This document shows positions 17,226 through 25,680 of a stretch of 64,000 nucleotides of DNA, one piece after another. The stretch is from positions 6,944,001 to 7,008,000 of the forward strand of contig NZ_CP108081.1 in NCBI RefSeq assembly GCF_036182465.1. Direction: 5' to 3'. Source of the DNA: Streptomyces sp. NBC_00258. GTDB lineage: Bacteria > Actinomycetota > Actinomycetes > Streptomycetales > Streptomycetaceae. The translations under genes were made by a program, and so were the position numbers. Under the pieces are notes generated by a model. That model ran no database searches and was not told the origin of the DNA. It worked only from the letters and a program-made list of their open reading frames with translations. Position 1 is the first letter of the stretch, and each line of letters begins with the position of its first letter.

Positions 17226-17842
17226 CCAGCGCCGCCCCGCGCCGCCGCGGACGCCCCTCCCACGCGGACTCCGCGGACACCCCCGCGGCCCCCGACCGCA
17301 TTCTGGCGGCGGCCCGCGAGGAGTTCTCCGAGCGGGGGTACGAGAAGACGTCCGTACGCGGCATCGCCAAGGCCGCGGGCGTGGACTCGGCGCTCGTGCA
17401 CCACTACTTCGGCACCAAGGAGCAGGTCTTCGAGGCGTCCATCGAGGTCGCCTTCGGGCCTCTCCTGAGCGCCCCGGGCTCGATCGCGGAAGGCCCTCTC
17501 GACGGCGTCGGCGAGCGGCTGGCCCGCTTCTTCTTCGGAGTCTGGGAGAACCCGGCCACCCGCAAGGCACTGCTCGCGATCGTCCGCTCCGCAGTGAACA
17601 ACGAGGCCGCGGCCGGCGTCTTCCGTCGCCTGATCTCCACCCAGCTGCTGCGCCGCGTAGCCGCCCAGCTGGACCTCCCGGACGCCGAGCTCCGCGCCGA
17701 ACTGGCCGCCGCCCAACTCGTGGGCATCGCGATGCTGCGCTACGTCATCAAGGTCGAGCCCCTGGCGTCGGCGGACCCGGAGCAGATCATCGAGAGGGTG
17801 GCCCCGGCAATCCAGGCCCACCTGACCGCGCACCGTCTCTAG
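17222..17842 (+). CDS. TetR-family transcriptional regulator
   Basis: 206 residues. A basic, Pro-rich head of about 25 residues is followed by a TetR helix-turn-helix: ILAAAREEFSERGYEKTSVR, then AKAAGVDSALVHHYFGTKEQ. The C-terminal part is helical with a TetR C-domain flavour (WENPATRKALLAIVRSAV). The GTG start overlaps the isomerase stop by 4 bases, so it is translationally coupled to that enzyme. A family A repeat begins right at its stop codon. Confidence 0.87.
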   Translation: MTSAAPRRRGRPSHADSADTPAAPDRILAAAREEFSERGYEKTSVRGIAKAAGVDSALVHHYFGTKEQVFEASIEVAFGPLLSAPGSIAEGPLDGVGERLARFFFGVWENPATRKALLAIVRSAVNNEAAAGVFRRLISTQLLRRVAAQLDLPDAELRAELAAAQLVGIAMLRYVIKVEPLASADPEQIIERVAPAIQAHLTAHRL

Positions 17843-17873
17843 GAACGCGGGGAACTGCGCGACGGGCCCCACC
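17841..17873 (+). repeat. Family A repeat after tetR
   Basis: A single copy (GAACGCGGGGAACTGCGCGA) overlapping the end of the TetR stop codon, between that gene and ilvD in the same orientation. Confidence 0.7.
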
Positions 17874-17988
17874 TGGCCGGCAGCCGAAAGCCGAGACGCC
17901 CATCCCGTATTCCGGACACCGCGTCGGCAACCGGAACGACCGGCGTACGCTCGACGTGAGTCATTACTCTCCGAAGGAGCGAGCGACG

Positions 17989-19842
17989 ATGCCCGAGCTG
18001 AGGTCCCGCACAGTCACCCACGGCCGCAACATGGCGGGCGCACGCGCCCTTATGCGCGCCTCCGGTGTACCGGGCGCGGACATCGGCCGCAAGCCGATCA
18101 TCGCGGTCGCGAACAGCTTCACCGAGTTCGTGCCCGGCCACACCCACCTCCAGCCGGTCGGCCGGATCGTGAGCGAGGCCATCACGGCCGCAGGCGGCAT
18201 CCCGCGCGAGTTCAACACGATCGCGGTCGACGACGGCATCGCGATGGGCCACGGCGGCATGCTCTACAGCCTGCCCTCCCGAGACCTGATCGCGGACAGC
18301 GTCGAGTACATGGTGGAGGCCCACTGCGCCGACGCCCTGATCTGCATCTCGAACTGCGACAAGATCACGCCCGGCATGCTGATGGCGGCCCTGCGCCTGA
18401 ACATCCCGACGGTCTTTGTCTCCGGCGGCCCCATGGAGTCCGGCCGCGCGACCCTGGTCGACGGCACGGTCCGTACGCTCGACCTGGTCGACGCGATCTC
18501 CGACGCCGTGAACGACAAGATCTCGGACGAGGACATCCTCCGTATCGAGGAGAACGCCTGTCCGACCTGCGGCTCCTGCTCCGGCATGTTCACGGCCAAC
18601 TCCATGAACTGCCTGACGGAGGCCATCGGCCTCTCTCTCCCCGGCAACGGCTCGGTCCTCGCCACGCACACCGCCCGCAAGGCGCTGTACGAGGACGCGG
18701 GGCGCACGGTGATGGACATCACCCGCCGCTACTACGAGCAGGACGACGAGACGGTCCTGCCGCGCAACATCGCCACGATCGCGGCCTTCGAGAACGCCAT
18801 GGCGCTCGACATCGCCATGGGCGGCTCGACCAACACGATCCTCCACCTGCTGGCCGCCGCCCAGGAGGCGGGCGTCCCGTTCGGTCTCGACGAGATCAAC
18901 GACGTCTCGCGCCGCGTGCCCTGTCTCGCCAAGGTCGCCCCGAACGTGGCCAAGGACCGGACGTACTACATGGAGGACGTGCATCGGGCCGGAGGTATCC
19001 CCGCTCTGCTCGGCGAACTGCACCGCGGCGGCCACCTGAACGAGGACGTGCACTCGGTCCACAGCCCGTCCCTCTCCGACTGGCTGAAGACCTGGGACGT
19101 CCGCGCCGGCTCCCCGTCCCCCGAGGCGCTGGAGCTGTGGCACGCGGCACCCGGCTGTGTCCGTTCCGCCGAGGCCTTCTCCCAGTCCGAGCGTTGGGAG
19201 GCCCTCGACGAGGACGCGGAGGGCGGCTGCATCCGCTCGGCGGAGCACGCGTACTCGAAGGACGGCGGCCTCGCGGTCCTCAAGGGCAACCTCGCCGTCG
19301 ACGGCTGTGTCGTGAAGACGGCGGGCGTGGACGAGTCGATCTGGACCTTCGAGGGCCCGGCGGTCGTCTGCGAGTCGCAGGAGGAGGCCGTCGACAAGAT
19401 CCTCAAGAAGGAGATCACGCACGGCGACGTCGTCGTCATCCGCTACGAGGGCCCCAAGGGCGGCCCCGGCATGCAGGAGATGCTCTACCCGACGTCCTTC
19501 CTGAAGGGCCGCGGCCTGGGCAAGACCTGCGCCCTGATCACCGACGGCCGCTTCTCCGGCGGCACGTCCGGCCTGTCCATCGGCCACGCCTCCCCGGAGG
19601 CGGCCTCCGGCGGCACGATCGCCCTCGTCCGGGACGGCGACCGCATCCGTATCGACATCCCGAACCGCGGCATCGAGCTCCTGGTCTCCGACGAGGAGCT
19701 GGCCACCCGCCGCGAGGCCCTGGGCGGCGTCTACGCTCCGGCCGGCCGCGAGCGCAAGGTCTCGGCCGCCCTCCGCGCATACGCGGCGATGGCGACCAGC
19801 GCGGACAAGGGCGCAGTCCGAGACGTCTCCAAACTCGGCTAA
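17989..19842 (+). CDS. ilvD: Dihydroxy-acid dehydratase IlvD
   Basis: 617 residues, full length. It dehydrates 2,3-dihydroxy-isovalerate and its methylvalerate analogue in valine and isoleucine synthesis, also feeding pantothenate. Family marks include GRKPIIAVANSFTEFVPGH, SNCDKITPGM with a cluster Cys, ACPTCGSCSGMFTANSMN with further cluster Cys, and GRFSGGTSGLSIGH near the C-terminus. The ATG at 17989 has GAAGGAG 9 bases upstream. It stands alone and not with other ilv genes. A candidate -10 (TACGCT) lies about 45 bases before the start. Confidence 0.96.
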   Translation: MPELRSRTVTHGRNMAGARALMRASGVPGADIGRKPIIAVANSFTEFVPGHTHLQPVGRIVSEAITAAGGIPREFNTIAVDDGIAMGHGGMLYSLPSRDLIADSVEYMVEAHCADALICISNCDKITPGMLMAALRLNIPTVFVSGGPMESGRATLVDGTVRTLDLVDAISDAVNDKISDEDILRIEENACPTCGSCSGMFTANSMNCLTEAIGLSLPGNGSVLATHTARKALYEDAGRTVMDITRRYYEQDDETVLPRNIATIAAFENAMALDIAMGGSTNTILHLLAAAQEAGVPFGLDEINDVSRRVPCLAKVAPNVAKDRTYYMEDVHRAGGIPALLGELHRGGHLNEDVHSVHSPSLSDWLKTWDVRAGSPSPEALELWHAAPGCVRSAEAFSQSERWEALDEDAEGGCIRSAEHAYSKDGGLAVLKGNLAVDGCVVKTAGVDESIWTFEGPAVVCESQEEAVDKILKKEITHGDVVVIRYEGPKGGPGMQEMLYPTSFLKGRGLGKTCALITDGRFSGGTSGLSIGHASPEAASGGTIALVRDGDRIRIDIPNRGIELLVSDEELATRREALGGVYAPAGRERKVSAALRAYAAMATSADKGAVRDVSKLG

Positions 19843-19867
19843 CCCCCGCACCACCCCATCACGTGGG

Positions 19868-19894
19868 CCCGCCCGGTCCTCACCACCGGGCGGG
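19868..19894 (+). terminator. Hairpin terminator after ilvD
   Basis: A 10-base perfect stem (CCCGCCCGGT / ACCGGGCGGG) with a 7-base loop, 26 bases past the ilvD stop. No strong U-run follows, as is usual in Streptomyces. Confidence 0.65.
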
Positions 19895-19925
19895 TTCGCC
19901 GTTTGCGGGGCTCAGTGCTTGCTTG

Positions 19926-19975
19926 CGGCACGGCACGGCACGGCACGGCACGGCAGGCATGGCATGGCATGGCAT
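19926..19975 (+). repeat. Pentanucleotide microsatellite (CGGCA)6(GGCAT)4
   Basis: Six exact CGGCA units (19926-19955) pass into four exact GGCAT units (19956-19975), a register-shifted point variant. It lies in the convergent gap between ilvD and the kinase gene and is noncoding. Confidence 0.9.
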
Positions 19976-20008
19976 GGAACCGTGCGGCTCGTCACGGGTG
20001 CCGGGGTA

Positions 20009-22171
20009 CTACCAGCCGGCGGGCTTGCGGGCGTCCACCGCGAAGACACTTCCGTCGGGCGCGCTGCCGAAGACCTTCCCGTCCATGACGACGGGCAGGG
20101 GCAGCTCGGCCACCACTCGTGCCATGTCGCCGCCGAGGCGGGGGCGGGTCTGGCCCAGGGGGTCGCCGCTCCGGACGTCCGTGGCGAGAAGGCGGCCGTC
20201 GGGGGCGGTGACGTACACGTGACTGCCGGACACCACGGGCCTCGACGGACGGCTGACCGATGTCTCGAGGCGCCATCGCTCGGTGCTCTTCCCGGCCTGG
20301 CGCGTATCGACGGCCACGAGTGAACCGCCGACATCGCTGAGGTACACGACTCCACCGCTCTCCGCGGCCGAGGCCCGGTCGAGCGGAGTCGGCAGGGGCA
20401 CCCGGTGGACGCTCCGCTCCCCGCTCTTTCCGCTGTCGATCCGGACGACCGCGTCGACCAGCTGATCGACGTTCGTCGACATGAGGTGGACGGCCCCGTC
20501 CGGAGCGGCGAACGGGCTCAGGTTTCCCGCCGCTGATCTCGTCCACTGCACGGTGCCGCGGTCCGCGGACACCGCGCTGACCTGTGTGACGGATCCGTCG
20601 GCCGAGGGCGTCGCCGCATAGAACACCCCGGCTTCGTCCGATCCGCCGATCCACTGCGTGCCCAGGCCGCCGACATGCGAATCCCAGCGCTCCTTGCCCG
20701 TCGTGCTGTCCAGCGCCCGCACGGTGCCGCGCTCCCCGACGAGGAGCGTGGTGTCCGCGGTGTGCACGACGGACGCGTACGCGGAGATGTCGGCGTCCCA
20801 TTTCTGTTTCCCCGACCGGGGATCGAGCGCGCTGAGCCGGCTGCCGCTCGTGATGTGCAGCAGTCCGCCGGACAGCTCGGGCAGTGCTTTCGCGTCCGCC
20901 GAACCACCACCACCGTCGCCGCCGTCGTCGGCCACATCGTTCTTCTCGCCGACGTCCCCGGCCTTGTGCGACCAGACGATCCGGCCGTCCGTGGGGTCGA
21001 GCCTCGCCGCCGCGATCCCTGGCGCCGAGCAGTAGAGGGCGCCTCCACCGGATGTACAGACCGGAGGCGTGCCCTGTGCCCGAGCGCTGCCGAGGCTCGT
21101 ACTCCACGGCCGAAACGCTTCGGGGCTTTCCGCGGCGGATCCGGTCGACGGTGTCTCGGACGAGACCCATTCCCGTACGCCCAGGACGCCTCCGACAGCC
21201 AGCACGAGCGCGACGCCGACCGCCGTCGCCCGTCTGAGACGGCGGCGAGCGCGCGGGGGAGCGACGGGCTCCGGCCGCGGGCTCGCGGCGATGTGTGTCT
21301 CCTCCGGAGGGCGCCGCTGGGCGGGAATGCGGGGTGCCGAAGCGGGTGCCGGCTGCCGCAGGGCGTCCATCACCTCGGCGGGCACGGGCCGTTCGTCGGG
21401 ATCCTTCGCGAGGCAGCGCAGGATCAACGGCACCAGGTCGTCCGGGACACCCGCCAAGTCCGGCTCGTTGTGCACCACTTGATACGCGACGATGTACGGG
21501 CTGTTGGAGTCGAAGGGCCCGCGTCCGGTCGCCGCGTGGGCGAGCACCGCGCCCATTGCGAACACGTCGGCGGCGGGCCCGACCTCCCTCGGCCGCTGGA
21601 ACTGTTCGGGCGCCATGAAGGGCGGCGAACCGATCAACTTCCCTGTCTCCGTGCGCAGATCACTGTCCGTCGGACGCGATATCCCGAAGTCGATGACCTT
21701 GGGGCCGTCGGGCGCGAGGAGAACATTGCTCGGTTTGAGATCGCGGTGCACCACCCCGACGCGATGGATGTCGCGCAGCGCCTCGGCCAGGCCCGCACCG
21801 AGCCTGCGCACCTCGTCGGGCTCCATCGCACCATTCCGCTTCACCTGCTCGGCGAGCGTCGGGCCAGGTATGAACAGCGTTGCCATCCACGGCAGTTCGG
21901 CGTTCGGATCCGCGTCCACCACGGGTGCGGTGAAGGCCCCGCTCACTCGTCGGGCGGCGCTCACCTCCTGCCGGAAACGCGCCCTGAACTCGGGGTCCGC
22001 CGCGTACTCGGAATGCACGACCTTGATCGCGAGACGCAGCCCGGAAGCAGACGTCGCGAGATGCACCACACCCATGCCGCCCGCGCCCAGGCATGACTCG
22101 AGGCGGTACTGCCCGGCGTATTCCGGGTGTTCCGCTTCCTTGCCGGGACCGAAGCTGCGCAGCGGGGCCAT
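20009..22171 (-). CDS. Ser/Thr protein kinase with PQQ/beta-propeller-like exterior
   Basis: 720 residues from the ATG at 22171. The N-terminal Hanks-type kinase (about 20-285) has the glycine loop LGAGGMGVVHLA, Lys50 in LAIKVV, the catalytic loop HRDLKPSN, the DFG Asp in VIDFGISRP, and the P+1 region GSPPFMAPEQ. A Pro/Arg-rich juxtamembrane stretch leads to one transmembrane helix (about 315-335). The outer part has repeated Trp/Asp/Gly blades (for example GRIVWSHKAGD, GKQKWDADIS, GKERWDSHVG) typical of PQQ-like beta-propellers. It likely senses an extracellular ligand. It is divergent from two SH3-like genes. Confidence 0.9.
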   Translation of the reverse strand: MAPLRSFGPGKEAEHPEYAGQYRLESCLGAGGMGVVHLATSASGLRLAIKVVHSEYAADPEFRARFRQEVSAARRVSGAFTAPVVDADPNAELPWMATLFIPGPTLAEQVKRNGAMEPDEVRRLGAGLAEALRDIHRVGVVHRDLKPSNVLLAPDGPKVIDFGISRPTDSDLRTETGKLIGSPPFMAPEQFQRPREVGPAADVFAMGAVLAHAATGRGPFDSNSPYIVAYQVVHNEPDLAGVPDDLVPLILRCLAKDPDERPVPAEVMDALRQPAPASAPRIPAQRRPPEETHIAASPRPEPVAPPRARRRLRRATAVGVALVLAVGGVLGVREWVSSETPSTGSAAESPEAFRPWSTSLGSARAQGTPPVCTSGGGALYCSAPGIAAARLDPTDGRIVWSHKAGDVGEKNDVADDGGDGGGGSADAKALPELSGGLLHITSGSRLSALDPRSGKQKWDADISAYASVVHTADTTLLVGERGTVRALDSTTGKERWDSHVGGLGTQWIGGSDEAGVFYAATPSADGSVTQVSAVSADRGTVQWTRSAAGNLSPFAAPDGAVHLMSTNVDQLVDAVVRIDSGKSGERSVHRVPLPTPLDRASAAESGGVVYLSDVGGSLVAVDTRQAGKSTERWRLETSVSRPSRPVVSGSHVYVTAPDGRLLATDVRSGDPLGQTRPRLGGDMARVVAELPLPVVMDGKVFGSAPDGSVFAVDARKPAGW

Positions 22172-22313
22172 GGCCCACCCCCGTGATCTGTGTCCGCGAG
22201 CGCGACGCACGGAGCCTAGTCGATGGTGCGTGCGATGTCGGAGGGGCTTGCTAGCCTGCGCGGGTCGCGTGTGAAAGACGTGCACAGGACAAACATCAAC
22301 GGGGGAGGCCGGA

Positions 22314-22655
22314 ATGGCTGTTGAGGACAGAACGAGCACGGTCGAAGGCGCAGCGGAGGGGACGGCGACCGAGACACTGGCCGCCGCGGAAAGCACGGAG
22401 GCGCTGGCGGTCCGATACCCGGTCGCCCCGGGTGTCCGCCTGAAGGTTCGCAGCGGGCCCGGCACGCAGTACCAGCTCATCAAGGTGCTGCCGCTCGGAT
22501 CCCGCGTGCCGATCAACTGCCAGAAGCCCGGCGAGTGGGTCACCGGCACCTACGGCACGACGAACATCTGGGACAACATCGCGAACGGCCAGTACGTCTC
22601 GGACGCGTACGTGAACACGGGCAGCGACGGCTACGTGGCGCCGCGCTGCGCCTGA
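22314..22655 (+). CDS. SH3-like domain protein without a signal peptide
   Basis: 113 residues. An acidic, Ala/Thr/Glu-rich head (1-38) with no hydrophobic export signal is followed by a bacterial SH3-like domain: YPVAPGVRLKVRSGPGTQYQ, then LPLGSRVPINCQKPGEW, then the tail YGTTNIWDNIANGQYVSDAY. The ATG at 22314 has GGGGGAGG upstream. It is the first of two tandem sister genes and divergent from the kinase. Such domains often bind cell-wall peptides, but this copy appears cytoplasmic or non-classically exported. The Thr-rich head could be a phosphorylation target of the neighbouring kinase (inference). Confidence 0.82.
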   Translation: MAVEDRTSTVEGAAEGTATETLAAAESTEALAVRYPVAPGVRLKVRSGPGTQYQLIKVLPLGSRVPINCQKPGEWVTGTYGTTNIWDNIANGQYVSDAYVNTGSDGYVAPRCA

Positions 22656-22718
22656 GCCGTGCGGGACGCGAGATCCGAGAGGGACACACATGAGGGGGAC
22701 ACAGATGAGGGGAGAAAG

Positions 22719-23066
22719 ATGAGGTTCGGCAAGGGCAGAGGCACTCTGATCGCCGGTGCGGCGGCCGGGGCCTTCCTCATGGTCATGGGCTCGCCCACGT
22801 CCGCGAACGCGGCGGCGGCACGCGCGTACCCGATCGCACCGGGCTACACCGTGAACGTCCGCAGCGGCCCGGGCACCGGGTACTCCATCGTCGGCACCCT
22901 GCGCGTGGGCTCCAGTGTCCGGATCTACTGCCAGACCCCGGGAGAGACGATCAGCGGGCCCTACGGCACGACGAACATCTGGGACAACGTCGCGAACGGC
23001 GAGTACGTCTCGGACGCGTACGTGAACACGGGCAGCGACGGCTACGTGGCCGCGCGCTGCGGCTGA
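22719..23066 (+). CDS. Secreted SH3-like domain protein
   Basis: 115 residues. A clear Sec signal (MRFGKGRG, then a hydrophobic run, cleavage likely after SANA) precedes an SH3-like domain nearly identical in its second half to the upstream protein (YGTTNIWDN, YVSDAYVNTGSDGYVA). Each domain has two Cys that could form one disulfide. The ATG at 22719 overlaps the stop of a 10-codon open frame starting at 22690 (ATGA), a possible coupling device. Probable role: a small secreted wall-associated protein. Confidence 0.85.
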   Translation: MRFGKGRGTLIAGAAAGAFLMVMGSPTSANAAAARAYPIAPGYTVNVRSGPGTGYSIVGTLRVGSSVRIYCQTPGETISGPYGTTNIWDNVANGEYVSDAYVNTGSDGYVAARCG

Positions 23067-23189
23067 TCCCTCTGCGCCCCTGAGCGAAACCCGAACACTC
23101 GGAACAAGCCCGAACACCACCGCCACGTCCGCCCCTTCGACACCGAGCCCGGACTCAGGCCCGGACTCAGGGTAGGGACGAGCCCGAGA

Positions 23190-23231
23190 ATCGCCCCGCC
23201 CGCAGGCCACTCCGTCTGCGGGCGGGGCGAT
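23190..23231. terminator. Perfect 16-base inverted repeat
   Basis: Arms ATCGCCCCGCCCGCAG (23190-23205) and its exact complement (23216-23231) with a 10-base loop. It could terminate the SH3-like transcript. Its right arm ends inside GATAAT (23228-23233), a possible -10 for the next gene, which starts 8 bases later. Confidence 0.65.
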
Positions 23232-23240
23232 AATCGAGCG

Positions 23241-23723
23241 GTGAGCGACGAAACCGGCACCCCCACAGGCCCCCGCCCCGAACCGATCCGCTTCTTCGGA
23301 ACGACCTGGGTGGACCACGACGGCGGCTATGCGGGACGCCGCGCGACCGTGGCCGCCGGCTCGCTGGCGGCCGCAGTGGCGAGCTGCCTGATCCTCCGCT
23401 TCGCCTACGAGGGACTGGCGATCGCGGCCGTGGGCGGCTTCGTCACCCTCCTTGTCGTCGTGATGTTCGCGATCTGCAGCGCGATCGCCTTCCGCCGTAC
23501 CTGGGAGGGCTTCACCGAGCGCCCCGACCCCGACACCCAGGCATCCCTCCGCGGCCTCCTGGCCATCGGCTTCGTGGGCGCCCTCCTGGCCTACTTCTTC
23601 CGCTCCCTCACCGAGGCCCCGGGCGAAAAACTCCACCGCCGGGAGTACGAGGCGGCCCGCGCCGAACACACCCGTCGAGCCTCCCGCCGCACCGGAAACC
23701 CATCCCGCAAGCGCCGCCGCTAG
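23241..23723 (+). CDS. Small membrane protein of unknown function
   Basis: 160 residues, GTG start. There are three predicted transmembrane helices: RATVAAGSLAAAVASCLILR, GLAIAAVGGFVTLLVVVMFA and SLRGLLAIGFVGALLAYFF. A strongly basic C-terminal tail (RRASRRTGNPSRKRRR) follows. A candidate -10 (GATAAT) lies 7 bases before the GTG, and no ribosome site is visible, so the mRNA may be leaderless. I recognise no family function. Confidence 0.75.
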   Translation: MSDETGTPTGPRPEPIRFFGTTWVDHDGGYAGRRATVAAGSLAAAVASCLILRFAYEGLAIAAVGGFVTLLVVVMFAICSAIAFRRTWEGFTERPDPDTQASLRGLLAIGFVGALLAYFFRSLTEAPGEKLHRREYEAARAEHTRRASRRTGNPSRKRRR

Positions 23724-23742
23724 CGGCTCCGCCCCAGGCCCC

Positions 23743-23766
23743 AAAGGGGCGCGGGGAACTGCGCAC
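23743..23766 (+). repeat. Family A repeat (partial)
   Basis: AAAGGGGCGCGGGGAACTGC core 20 bases after the membrane-protein stop, running directly into a family B unit. Confidence 0.7.
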
Positions 23767-23828
23767 GGGGGTTCGGGGGCGGAGCCCCCGAGTAAGTGAC
23801 GGGAATGGGTAGGGGCGGCGGGGGCGAA
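23767..23828 (+). repeat. Family B repeat unit
   Basis: Contains the small palindrome GGGGGCGGAGCCCCC, then GACGGGAATGGGTAGGGGCG. The same string recurs near 37880 and, inverted, near 61880. Confidence 0.75.
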
Positions 23829-23903
23829 AACCTCCCCACCCTCACCCCAACCTCTTACCGAAGCCCACTGTCCCCCACCCCCGCCCAAGGCCACCATGGC
23901 GGC

Positions 23904-24689
23904 ATGACCGCCTCCTCCCGCGCCCACCACCACACCCGAGCCCACTCCTTCAACGCCGCCGCAGCCCAGTACGCCGCGAACCGCCCCTCCTACCCACCCA
24001 CCCTCTTCGAAGCGATGGAGCACGCCGCAGGCCACCCCCTGGCAGGCGCCCGAACCATCGACGTAGGCGCAGGCACAGGCATCGCAACCACCCTCCTGCA
24101 CGCCCGCGGCGCAAACGTCGTAGCGGTCGAACCCGGCGACGGCATGGCACGCCAGTTCCGCCGCACCCTCCCCGACGTCCCCCTCGTACGCGGCGACGGC
24201 AACGCCCTCCCCTTCACCGACGCCTCGGCCGACTTCGTGACATACGCCCAGGCCTGGCACTGGACGGAGCCGGCCCGGGCCGCCCCGGAGGCGATGCGCG
24301 TCCTGCGCCCGGGCGGCGCCCTCGCCCTCTGGTGGAACATGGACGCCCTGGACATCCCATGGATCGCAGCCCAGGAGCAACGCGTAGAGCGGTACTTCGG
24401 CGGCGACGCCGTCGGCAAGAAGGGCGGCACCTCCGCCCGCGCCGAGACCGCCTTCGCCGGCGCGATCACCGTCCCGGACATCACGCACCACCAGGTCCGC
24501 TGGACCCGCAGCGTCCCCCTCGACACGCACCTCGCCAACATAGGCAGCCACTCGATCTTCCTCGTCCTGGGTGAGGAGGGCACGGCCTCCTTCCTCGCCG
24601 AGGAGCGAGAGCACCTCCTGGAGGTGTTCCCGCACGGCCTCGTCGAGGAGACCTACGACGTCGACCTCCTGGTCGCACTCCGCCCCTGA
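23904..24689 (+). CDS. SAM-dependent methyltransferase (class I, UbiE/type 11)
   Basis: 261 residues from the ATG at 23904 (MTASSRAHHHTRAHSF). The fold shows motif I IDVGAGTGIATTLL (about 53-66), the acidic motif II VVAVEPGDGMARQF, a post-II stretch LVRGDGNALPFTDASADFV, and a TYAQAWHWTEPARA loop as in ubiquinone/biotin-type methyltransferases. The substrate is unknown. The next gene's promoter lies in the 172-base gap downstream. Confidence 0.85.
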   Translation: MTASSRAHHHTRAHSFNAAAAQYAANRPSYPPTLFEAMEHAAGHPLAGARTIDVGAGTGIATTLLHARGANVVAVEPGDGMARQFRRTLPDVPLVRGDGNALPFTDASADFVTYAQAWHWTEPARAAPEAMRVLRPGGALALWWNMDALDIPWIAAQEQRVERYFGGDAVGKKGGTSARAETAFAGAITVPDITHHQVRWTRSVPLDTHLANIGSHSIFLVLGEEGTASFLAEEREHLLEVFPHGLVEETYDVDLLVALRP

Positions 24690-24825
24690 CCCCACCACCC
24701 ACTTTCCGGCGCCCGCCACCCACCACTCGGCAACCACCACGGGGCCCTTCACTCACCACCCGGCGCCCCACGTACCGCACGAGCCCCCGCCACGCGCCCC
24801 AGCCCAGCCATGCCCCCGCCCAGGC

Positions 24826-24870
24826 TTGACGCCTCCAACCCTCAGGCGCATTATTCATCACATGATGAAT
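24826..24870 (+). promoter_or_regulatory. Promoter with palindrome over the start codon of the ABC exporter operon
   Basis: -35 TTGACG (24826-24831), 17-base spacer, -10 CATTAT (24849-24854). The predicted start of transcription falls at about 24861-24862, on the ATG itself, so the mRNA is probably leaderless. An 8-base perfect palindrome (ATTCATCA-CA-TGATGAAT, 24853-24870) covers the -10 end and the start codon, a good repressor site. Confidence 0.65.
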
Positions 24871-25680
24871 TACTCGCCCGGTCCACCTGCCACCCCGCAG
24901 GAGCACCCCACCGCCCCGGCGGTCCACGCCGCCGCACTCACTGTCGTCCGAGGCATCCGCCAGGTCCTCCGCGGGCTCGACTTCGAGGTCCCGCGAGGCC
25001 AGATCACCGGCCTGCTCGGCCCCTCGGGATGCGGCAAGTCCACCTTGATGAGGTCGATCGTCGGCACCCAGGCCAAGGTCACCGGCACCCTGGACGTCCT
25101 AGGCCTCCCCGCCGGCCACGCCACACTCCGCTCCCGGATCGGGTACGTCACCCAAGCCCCCTCCGTCTACGACGACCTGACCGTCCGCCAGAACCTGGAC
25201 TACTTCGCCGCGATCCTCGACCCCGGCCGCGCCGCCGCCGAGCGCCGCCACGAGAACGTCACCCACGCCATCGCCGACGTGGACCTCACCTCCCACGCCG
25301 ACGCCCTCGCGGGCAACCTCTCCGGCGGCCAGCGCAGCCGCGTCTCCCTCGCCGTCGCCCTCCTCGGCACCCCCGAACTCCTCGTCCTGGACGAACCCAC
25401 GGTCGGCCTCGACCCCGTACTCCGCCGCGACCTGTGGCAGCTCTTCCACACCATCGCCGCCGACCGGGGCGCCACCCTCCTCGTCTCCTCCCACGTCATG
25501 GACGAGGCCGAGCGCTGCCACCGCCTCCTCCTGATGCGCGAGGGCGAGATCCTCGCCGACGACACCCCGGACGCCCTGCGCAACCAGACCGGCACCGACA
25601 CCGTCGAGGCCGCCTTCCTCCACCTGGTCGACGAGGCGATCGCGGCCGGCAACCAGACCCGCAAGGAGTCCGTCCGATGA
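24862..25680 (+). CDS. ABC-2 type exporter, ATP-binding subunit
   Basis: 272 residues. Walker A is LLGPSGCGKSTLM, the Q-loop VTQAPSVYDDL, the signature NLSGGQRSRVSLA, Walker B LLVLDEPTVGLDP, and the H-loop VSSHVMDEAERC. This is a CcmA/NatA-like exporter ATPase. The ATGs at 24862 and 24865 are both possible. No ribosome site precedes them, consistent with a leaderless message. The stop overlaps the permease start (ATGA). Substrate unknown; the family handles drugs, lipids or sodium. Confidence 0.9.
   Translation: MMNYSPGPPATPQEHPTAPAVHAAALTVVRGIRQVLRGLDFEVPRGQITGLLGPSGCGKSTLMRSIVGTQAKVTGTLDVLGLPAGHATLRSRIGYVTQAPSVYDDLTVRQNLDYFAAILDPGRAAAERRHENVTHAIADVDLTSHADALAGNLSGGQRSRVSLAVALLGTPELLVLDEPTVGLDPVLRRDLWQLFHTIAADRGATLLVSSHVMDEAERCHRLLLMREGEILADDTPDALRNQTGTDTVEAAFLHLVDEAIAAGNQTRKESVR

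Noticed and set aside
17938..17989. T-box or leader-peptide control of ilvD
   Set aside because: The upstream sequence is under 150 bases, has no AGGGTGG T-box motif and no Val/Leu/Ile-rich short frame.
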